From the NCBI RefSeq assembly GCF_011320225.1, contig NZ_JAAOEN010000009.1:62001-126000 (forward strand): a stretch of DNA of 64,000 nt. The letters run 5' to 3'. The notes under the pieces are model-generated. The model did no database searches and was not told where the DNA came from. It saw only the letters and a program-made list of their open reading frames with translations. The translations under genes and the position numbers were made by a program. This stretch comes from Phytoactinopolyspora limicola. GTDB taxonomy: Bacteria > Actinomycetota > Actinomycetes > Jiangellales > Jiangellaceae. Within the stretch, counting starts at the first letter, position 1. Each line of letters begins with the position of its first letter. Shown piece after piece: positions 58,198 to 64,000 of the stretch.

Positions 58198-58575
58198 CTG
58201 AGCTCCTCCGGTGGCAATCGACGTGATTCCCTCAAGCTCGTGCGCCGCGCAACTGCACGCGGATCGTGCCGGGCCCACACCCTAGACTGGCTCATAATAC
58301 CGCCGGGAAGAGTCATAACGAGCGAGGACAGGCCGGTCGAATTGGACGACCGCTATGCTGCTCGGGTGGCCGAATGACTTTGCTCGAGATCGGCTGTGGG
58401 TGGAGTCAATTGTTATTTCTTTCGAGCGAGGGGCGTGGCATTTGTCTAGTCCGGTCGAGATCTGCGGCCGCACGGCCGGCGGGAACTTGAATACGTATGG
58501 CCTACCGGAAAACACGTCATCACGTCACGTAGGGGATGGTTTCGACGCTTCCCGTCGCGGGTGGGGAGTTGTGTG
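58198..58575. other. Divergent intergenic region, 378 bases
   Basis: It separates the SHOCT gene (minus) and the PLC-like gene (plus) and must hold both promoters. TATTAT on the minus strand at 58299-58294 could be a -10. No gene or repeat was seen. Confidence 0.45.
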
Positions 58576-60690
58576 ATGCGTTCGACTGCCATCGTCCGGG
58601 TGCTGATCATTGTCGGGACAGTGCTGGCGGCGTTGGGCCTGATCGCCGGACACATGAACCGTCACCTGCTCGACGGCCCGACCTTCGCCGGCCACGTCGA
58701 CCAGATCCGTACCGACGCCGCGGTCTCGGGTTTGTTAGGTGAGTCGATCTCGACTCAGATCGTCGGCGCGAACCCTGATCTCGTTGCCGTCAGGCCGCTG
58801 ATCGACGATGTGGCCACCCGGGTAGCGGGCAGCGACGTGTGGTCCGGCCCGACCCGCCTGGCCGCACAGGCGGCTCACCGTGTGCTGACCGACGGTGACC
58901 CCAGTCCGGTCGTGTTGCGCATCGCCGACACCGGCGGGGTGGCCACAGCTGTGCTGGCTGCGGTGGCTCCTGAACGAGCAACGGCGGTCACTGGTGTGTC
59001 GGTGACCCTGCTGAACGTCGGTGACCAGGGGTTGGGGAGGGCACCGTTCGAGACGCTTCGGCTGGCTGGGGTGCTGGCGTGGGTGTTCCCGCTGGCCGCT
59101 TTGGCGAGTTTCGGGGCGGCGTTGCTGTTGTCCCGTCGCCGTTGGCGTACGGGGGCGGCGATCGGCCGGGCGTTGGTTGGGGGAGCCGTTGTTGTCGGCC
59201 TGTTGCTCGCCATCGGTGGATTCGCGGTCCGCCGTCTCGACGATGGGGTGATCAGCGGTGCCGTGACGAGAGCGGCATGGGGCGAGGTCATGAACCCGAT
59301 GTGGTGGGGTGTCGCCGTCCTGGCGGCAGTGGGTTCGACGATGGTCCTCGCCTGCGAACCGTCAGGACCGCGGGCGCTGGCCCGCCTCGCCGCCCGAGCC
59401 CGGGCCGCCCTGCTGGGGCGGCCGAGTAAGCCGGTCGGCGTCGTCACGCGGGCCCTGATCGCCGGCCTCGTCGGCGTCGCCGCGCTGCTCGACCCACTCG
59501 GCCTGGTCGAGTTGGCGATCATGGCGGGCGGCGTCGTACTGGTGCTGTTCGCGATCTCCCAGATCGCGAGCCTGGCCCGCGCGTCGCGGGCTGACGCGGA
59601 AGCTGAGTCGGGGGAGTCGGAGCAGCCCGCACAGCAGACCACACGATGGGCGATCCCACGTCCCGCCGCACTGATCGTGGTGGCCCTCGCCGGATTGGCT
59701 GTGGTGGCCGGTGGCATCGCCCAGGGCCGCCCAGGCGGTCCAGTCGAGCTCATGACCAGCGGCAGCGGGCTTGTCTGCAACGGCCACGCGGAGCTGTGCG
59801 ACCGCGGGTTCGACGAGGTCGCCTACGCGGCGACACACAACTCGATGTCCGCGGTGACCGAGCCGCGCTGGTTCCTGCCGGAGCAATCCGACCGGATCCC
59901 GGTCCAGCTCGACCAAGGGGTCCGGGCGCTGCTGATCGACGTCTGGTCAGGGCATCAGGCGGGCGAGATCGTACGAACCGCGCCGGGTAGCCACGACGAG
60001 GCGTTGCGGGTCGCCGAGGACAAACTCGGCCCGGACGTCGTCGCGGCGGCGTTGCGGGTGGCCGACGCGATCGCGGGTGAGGTCGAGGGTCCGGAGAAGC
60101 GGTTCCTGTGCCACGGTCTGTGCGAGACCGGCTCTACGCCGTTCATCGACAACTTGGTGCAGATTCGAGACTGGATGCTGGCCCACCCCGACGAGGTCGT
60201 CACACTCTTCATCCAGGACGAGACGGAGGCTTCGCTGATCGCCGCGGACATCGAAGCAGCCGGCCTGCTGCCGCTGGTGTATGAGCCGGTCCTGGGGGAG
60301 CCGTGGCCGACCCTCGCCGAGATGATCACCTCCGGGCAGCGCCTCGTCGTCATGCTCGAAGAAGGTTCTGGTGGTCCAGATGCGCCGTGGCTGGTCAACG
60401 GTTTCGAGCACACCCAGGACACACCATTCGTCTTTCCGACCGTCGAATCGTTCAGCTGTGAACTGAACCGGGGCCCGGCCGACGCGCCATTGTTCTTGCT
60501 TAATCATTGGCTGGCCGGTTTCACCTCGCTCGTCAGCGACGCCCAACTGGTCAACGGCCGTGACGTCCTGCTGCCGCGCGCCGAGACATGCCGCGCCGAA
60601 CGGGGGCAGATCCCCAACTTCGTCGCGGTCGACTTCGTCACCCTCGGCGACGTCTTCGAGGTGGTCGACGTACTGAACGGCGTCGACTGA
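58576..60690 (+). CDS. Membrane protein with PI-PLC X-like phosphodiesterase domain
   Basis: The product has 704 residues from the ATG at 58576 (GGGGAG 7 bases ahead; GTG 58561 is possible). The N-terminal ~400 residues hold about seven helices and an extracellular loop after the first. The C-terminal domain carries 'DEVAYAATHNSMSAVTEPRW' with His421 and 'FLCHGLCETGSTPFIDNLVQ' with His513, the two-histidine pattern of phosphatidylinositol-specific phospholipase C, here as an extracellular domain. It may cleave phosphoinositides or glycerophosphodiesters at the cell surface. Bacterial PI-PLC is normally soluble; the large membrane part is unusual. Confidence 0.78.
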   Translation: MRSTAIVRVLIIVGTVLAALGLIAGHMNRHLLDGPTFAGHVDQIRTDAAVSGLLGESISTQIVGANPDLVAVRPLIDDVATRVAGSDVWSGPTRLAAQAAHRVLTDGDPSPVVLRIADTGGVATAVLAAVAPERATAVTGVSVTLLNVGDQGLGRAPFETLRLAGVLAWVFPLAALASFGAALLLSRRRWRTGAAIGRALVGGAVVVGLLLAIGGFAVRRLDDGVISGAVTRAAWGEVMNPMWWGVAVLAAVGSTMVLACEPSGPRALARLAARARAALLGRPSKPVGVVTRALIAGLVGVAALLDPLGLVELAIMAGGVVLVLFAISQIASLARASRADAEAESGESEQPAQQTTRWAIPRPAALIVVALAGLAVVAGGIAQGRPGGPVELMTSGSGLVCNGHAELCDRGFDEVAYAATHNSMSAVTEPRWFLPEQSDRIPVQLDQGVRALLIDVWSGHQAGEIVRTAPGSHDEALRVAEDKLGPDVVAAALRVADAIAGEVEGPEKRFLCHGLCETGSTPFIDNLVQIRDWMLAHPDEVVTLFIQDETEASLIAADIEAAGLLPLVYEPVLGEPWPTLAEMITSGQRLVVMLEEGSGGPDAPWLVNGFEHTQDTPFVFPTVESFSCELNRGPADAPLFLLNHWLAGFTSLVSDAQLVNGRDVLLPRAETCRAERGQIPNFVAVDFVTLGDVFEVVDVLNGVD

Positions 60691-60693
60691 GTT

Positions 60694-60869
60694 AGAACCC
60701 GCGCGAATAGGGAGTCGCCGGGCTCGCGTGCCCGGCCATGCGGGTTTGCTTGGCACTACCAGCGTTCATCGTCAGTCGACGCACAACCCCAGTGCGACTC
60801 CTTCCTCGGCCTTGCTATCCAGGCGCCCGACCCCGCTCGCTATCCGGCGCCCCTATTCGCGCGGGTTCT
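60694..60869. repeat. Intergenic repeat with 19-bp inverted ends
   Basis: AGAACCCGCGCGAATAGGG (60694-60712) and its exact complement (60851-60869) bracket the whole gap between two converging genes. The right half from 60808 resembles 22102-22165. It looks like a small palindromic repeat or a two-way terminator present in several copies in the genome. Confidence 0.6.
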
Positions 60870-61840
60870 TAATCCTCGACGACGTTGACCAGGGGCTCCG
60901 GCGGGGGCAGGCTCGGCAGCCCGTGTCGGTCCATGATCTGCGCGTACTGGCCGCTCGTGGCGAGTTCATCGATGGCCGCCGCAAGTGCATCGGCCAGGCC
61001 GTGGTCTTGCCCGACGATGAACGTCGACGTGCTGAGGCCGGTCAGCGGGCCGCCCCAGTCGAGTTCCGGGTGCTCGTCGATGGTGGTGATGCCGGCCAGT
61101 TCCCCCGCGGGGATGGCGTCGACGTTGCCGGCGATGACCTCGTCGATGGTGTCGTCTTCACCAGGGGTGTAGGTGACCAGCTCGATCGGGTCTCCGTTGG
61201 CCTGACAGAGCCCTTCGATCTCCGCGAGATAACCAGCGGACCCACGTGAAGCGTGCTCGCCGTCGTAGCGGCCGATCTCCAGCCCGCACAGGTCGGCGGG
61301 GTCGTCGCCGATGCTCACCCCGCCGGCCAGCAGGAAGCGGTTCTCGTACTGCGTGAACCCCACCATGTCGGCGTGGTCGACGGGGAAGTTCCGCGGCGAC
61401 GCCACCAGCAGATAGACGGCGGGCAGGCCGTCGAGATACGCCTCGTTGAGCTCGTCACCTTGCTCGAAGTCGTGCGGCTTCGTGTCGAGTCCGAGTAGGT
61501 CTGCAGCGGCCCGCACGAGGTCAGGGAGTGCGCCGTCGACCGTGTCGTCCGCGACGTCCAGATATCTGGGCGAGCGCATGTCCTCCGGCGGCACCCCCAA
61601 CGCGATCGTCGTCGCGTCGAAGTTGTCGGGCAGCAGGCTGGCCAGCGACCCATAGGTGTCCGGGGTCGGTTCGGGTGTGACGTCGGCTGGCTCGGGCACA
61701 GCCGGGGTCGCCGCCGGCCCGGACGCGGTGGCGTCCGGCGCGGGATCCGGGGTGTCGTCGTCGGCGGAGCACGCCGTCACCGCGACGGTGAGCAGCAGGC
61801 CGATGATGCAGAGACGGGAGCGGGGGCGGGCGCGGGACAA
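60869..61840 (-). CDS. Orphan amino-acid-type solute-binding lipoprotein (SBP_bac_3)
   Basis: The product has 323 residues. The lipobox is in 'LLLTVAVTACSAD' (Cys24), followed by a Pro/Asp/Thr linker to about 65. The body reads 'LGVPPEDMRSPRYLDVADDT', 'LPDLVRAAADLLGLDTKPHD' and 'VGQDHGLADALAAAIDELAT', the arrangement of polar amino acid/polyamine-binding proteins. No permease or ATPase is nearby, so it either serves a distant transporter or works as a sensor. The last codons and the stop are part of the intergenic repeat. Confidence 0.8.
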   Translation of the reverse strand: MSRARPRSRLCIIGLLLTVAVTACSADDDTPDPAPDATASGPAATPAVPEPADVTPEPTPDTYGSLASLLPDNFDATTIALGVPPEDMRSPRYLDVADDTVDGALPDLVRAAADLLGLDTKPHDFEQGDELNEAYLDGLPAVYLLVASPRNFPVDHADMVGFTQYENRFLLAGGVSIGDDPADLCGLEIGRYDGEHASRGSAGYLAEIEGLCQANGDPIELVTYTPGEDDTIDEVIAGNVDAIPAGELAGITTIDEHPELDWGGPLTGLSTSTFIVGQDHGLADALAAAIDELATSGQYAQIMDRHGLPSLPPPEPLVNVVED

Positions 61841-61946
61841 CGGTGGCCTTTCGGAGATCCGGGTCTAAGAGTCGCGCCGGTGCTCCGGATGAGAGCACGG
61901 CACGGGCTCGCCGGAGTCTATCCAATCGTGGGTGGCAGGGAGTTGG

Positions 61947-63407
61947 TTATGCCCCTGGTATACGAGGGCCGGCCGCACGTTGGTCGTCCAGCCAGGATTC
62001 GAGGTAGTCCGGGTCGGTGGGGAGTCCCGACGAGAGCACGGTGGCTCCGCCCCGGGTCACGAGCACATCATCCTCGATGCGGATGCCGATGCCGCGGAGA
62101 TACTCCGGTACCCGCTCATCGGTGTCTTGAAAGTACAAGCCCGGCTCGACGGTAAGCACGTAGCCTTCTTCGAGGATGCCGTCCCGATACTTCGACGGCC
62201 GGGACTGCGCACAGTCGTGGACGTCCAATCCGAGCATGTGACCGGACGGCGCCAGTGTCCAACGCCAGTAGAGCATGGAGTCCTTGTACAACGCCTGTTC
62301 GGCGCTGACCGGCAGCACCCCCAGATCGTCGAGCCCATGCGCCAGAACCTCCATACATGCCTGGTGGATCTCGGCGAAGGCGACTCCGGGCCGGATCGCG
62401 TCGATCCCGGCCCGTTGTGCGGTGAGGACGATCTCGTACAGGTCTCGCTGGATGGCCGTGAACCGGCCGGTGACCGGGATGGTGCGGGTGACATCGGCGG
62501 TGTAGAAGTGCCGGTTCTCGACCCCCATGTCCATCAGCAGGAGGTCACCCGGGACGATCTGGCCGTTGTTGCGGGCCCAGTGCAGGATCGTCGCACGCGC
62601 CCCGCTGGCCACGACCGACAGGTAGCCGACGTCGTTGCCGTCGTGGCGGGCGCGCGCCGCGAACAGCCCGTCGACGAGCCGCTCGGACACCGGCCGGTCC
62701 GCGGGAAGGGCGCGAGCGACGTCCTCGAAACCCAGCACCGTCGCGTCGACCGCCGCCTGGAGTTGTTCGAGCTCCCAGTCATCCTTGACCAGCCGCAGTT
62801 CGGCGAGCACCTGGTCGAGTGCGGCATCGTGCACCGGCGCGGAAAGGTCAGGGGGAAGGAACTGGTCCACCGATTCGTCGTACCCGCGCAACACACGAGC
62901 ACGCGAGCTGGTGAGGCGGGTGAGATCGGTGCTCAGGGAGGTGAGGTCGACGGTCGTGATCTGGAGCAGCTCTTCCTTCTCCGCGAGCGAATGCCTGCGC
63001 CCGGTCCACAACTCTCCGTGCTGCGTATCACGGAAGAATTCGCCATTGGTTCGCGACGAACGTCCCCGGGAATACAGGACCGCCGTATGGCCACCGCTGG
63101 CCGGGTAGAACACCAGGACACCGTCGGGGTCGTAGTCTCCGGTCAACCAGGCGAAGTTGCTCGACGGCCGGAACGGATAGGTCGTGCCGTTGGAGCGCGT
63201 CTTCTCCTGGCCGCTGGGCACGACGATCGTCTCGCCGGGAAATGCTTGTGACACCGCTGACCGGCGTTGCGCGTGTGCCACCGGCTGACCATCGTCCGGT
63301 GGCGCCCCGGCGTCGGCCGCGGCATCGCTCCATCCGTCGCGCATGAACTCCATCAGCGCGGGCGGGAGATTGGGCTCGTGAGCACGTACGCTCGGCGCTT
63401 CGGTCAT
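61947..63407 (-). CDS. pepP: Xaa-Pro aminopeptidase (M24B)
   Basis: The product has 486 residues from the ATG at 63407; a longer frame extends to 63851 over the neighbouring gene and is rejected. The N-terminal aminopeptidase-P fold ('NFAWLTGDYDPDGVLVFYPA') precedes the pita-bread domain. The metal ligands are in place: Asp in 'LLMDMGVENRHFYTADVTRT' (both Asp), His in 'SGHMLGLDVHD', Glu in 'VLTVEPGLYFQD' and Glu in 'GIRIEDDVLVT'. The enzyme removes the N-terminal residue before proline. Its ATG overlaps the preceding gene's stop (TGATG), so the two form an operon. Confidence 0.93.
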   Translation of the reverse strand: MTEAPSVRAHEPNLPPALMEFMRDGWSDAAADAGAPPDDGQPVAHAQRRSAVSQAFPGETIVVPSGQEKTRSNGTTYPFRPSSNFAWLTGDYDPDGVLVFYPASGGHTAVLYSRGRSSRTNGEFFRDTQHGELWTGRRHSLAEKEELLQITTVDLTSLSTDLTRLTSSRARVLRGYDESVDQFLPPDLSAPVHDAALDQVLAELRLVKDDWELEQLQAAVDATVLGFEDVARALPADRPVSERLVDGLFAARARHDGNDVGYLSVVASGARATILHWARNNGQIVPGDLLLMDMGVENRHFYTADVTRTIPVTGRFTAIQRDLYEIVLTAQRAGIDAIRPGVAFAEIHQACMEVLAHGLDDLGVLPVSAEQALYKDSMLYWRWTLAPSGHMLGLDVHDCAQSRPSKYRDGILEEGYVLTVEPGLYFQDTDERVPEYLRGIGIRIEDDVLVTRGGATVLSSGLPTDPDYLESWLDDQRAAGPRIPGA

Positions 63408-64000
63408 CACACCGTTCCTGTTCTCGGGTTGGCCGCGGACGCGATGAAATCGGCGACCAGGGCCGCGAACCGCTGTGGGTGTTCCTCCGCGGGGTAGTGG
63501 CCGCAATCGGGCAGGACGACGCCCGTCACGTCGGAGGCCGCCTGGCCGATGCTGGCTTCGACGGCGCCCGCCATCGCTTGGTCTCCGCCAACGGCGAGAA
63601 CGGGAGTAGTCAGGGGCTCTTCGGCGGTGCGCCGGTTCAGCTCGGCGTCGTCGATGGCCGTTCGGTAATAGGCCAGCGCGACCCGAAGGGAACCGGGGCG
63701 CATGTACGCCCGGCGGTACTCCTCCACCACGTCTGGTGGAAGGGGGTGACCGGCGGCCGTGAGCGCCCAGAAGATTCCGAGGTATTCCTGCTCCCGGCCG
63801 GTGATCAGTAGTTCCGGAACGTCGTCCGCTGCGTGGAAGGCGTTGTGCCACCGTGGATAACGTTCGTTGACCAGGGCTGGTGACACGTCCAGGCCGGGAA
63901 GCAACTCTTCCTCGACGACGAGATGGCTGACGTTGTCCCGATAGGCGGCGGCGAGCGCGTACGCCACCGACCCTCCGAAGTCGTGTCCGACGAGTGCGAA
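63407..64000 (-). CDS. Alpha/beta hydrolase, epoxide-hydrolase/dehalogenase-like (partial)
   Basis: This is the C-terminal 197 codons of a protein that begins beyond the window. The last bases read 'FALVGHDFGGSVAYALAAAY', where GHDFGG has Asp as nucleophile, the mark of epoxide hydrolases, haloalkane dehalogenases and fluoroacetate dehalogenases. 'WHNAFHAADDVPELLITGRE', 'YLGIFWALTAAGHPLPPDVV' and the late 'VVLPDCGHYPAEEHPQRFAA' (catalytic His) fit the same family. It is coupled to the aminopeptidase gene by a TGATG overlap. Confidence 0.85.
   Translation of the reverse strand, partial: FALVGHDFGGSVAYALAAAYRDNVSHLVVEEELLPGLDVSPALVNERYPRWHNAFHAADDVPELLITGREQEYLGIFWALTAAGHPLPPDVVEEYRRAYMRPGSLRVALAYYRTAIDDAELNRRTAEEPLTTPVLAVGGDQAMAGAVEASIGQAASDVTGVVLPDCGHYPAEEHPQRFAALVADFIASAANPRTGTV

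Noticed and set aside
61947-63851. 634-codon reading of the aminopeptidase
   Set aside because: The first 148 codons overlap the hydrolase gene in another frame and are Arg/Gly/Pro-rich; the TGATG overlap gives the real start at 63407.

Overview
The window is high-GC DNA with GTG/ATG starts, frequent 4-base ATGA gene overlaps, SigE-type sigma factors, ROK repressors, WYL regulators and F420-type oxidoreductases. This points to a filamentous or soil actinobacterium. A Jiangella-like genus is a guess from gene content, not a demonstrated assignment. No rRNA, tRNA or CRISPR array was seen.

Layout. 0-5.4 kb: a partial beta-lactamase-fold serine hydrolase, an IS1182-type transposase remnant, a luciferase-like oxidoreductase, fragments of an IS481-type transposase and an excisionase-type HTH gene, then an SDR/TetR operon behind a perfect 35-bp palindrome. 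5.4-21.5 kb: a sugar-utilisation locus bounded by two paralogous ROK repressors. It holds a Gfo/Idh/MocA dehydrogenase, a complete ribose-type ABC importer, two xylose-isomerase-like epimerases and a 1654-residue secreted ThuA/sugar-dehydrogenase/CBM/FIMAH protein. The two ROK-flanked promoters share a 16-base box over the -35 hexamer, so the two transcription units probably form one regulon. The enzyme set resembles keto-sugar (ThuA/ThuB-like) pathways.

21.5-28.4 kb: small membrane and DUF proteins, a TetR/DUF998 pair sharing an operator, RidA with a WYL regulator, and an NB-ARC/TPR regulator. 28.4-34.6 kb is a decayed accessory patch: a toxin-antitoxin pair fused by a 10-G tract, a frameshifted orphan gene, a winged-helix protein, an orphan PIN-type antitoxin, and an XRE-ImmA/IrrE-PIN operon whose PIN gene carries three frameshifts. 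34.8-39.8 kb: a WYL regulator divergent from an alpha/beta hydrolase, a TPR protein and a secreted hydrolase.

40.1-48.6 kb is the most unusual locus. UDP-GlcNAc 2-epimerase, a 54-residue LPQTG/transmembrane mini-protein, an exosortase/archaeosortase-like membrane cysteine protease and a GT2 glycosyltransferase are followed by three tandem secreted paralogues. These end in a shared Cys-Ala-Asp-Asp-Ile-Pro-x-Val-Ala-Pro motif, a hydrophobic helix and a basic tail. An OafA-SGNH acyltransferase closes the run. It reads as a self-contained system that sorts, anchors and probably glycosylates its own surface proteins.

48.5-57.3 kb: two large head-to-head LuxR-type ATPase regulators, then two ECF/SigE sigma factors, each beside one of two paralogous membrane-anchored proteins that may be anti-sigma factors. 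57.8-64 kb: a PLDc_N/SHOCT protein, a membrane-anchored PI-PLC-like protein, an intergenic repeat with 19-bp inverted arms, an orphan solute-binding lipoprotein, a Xaa-Pro aminopeptidase and a partial epoxide-hydrolase-like protein.

All family assignments come from motif recognition. No database search was run.
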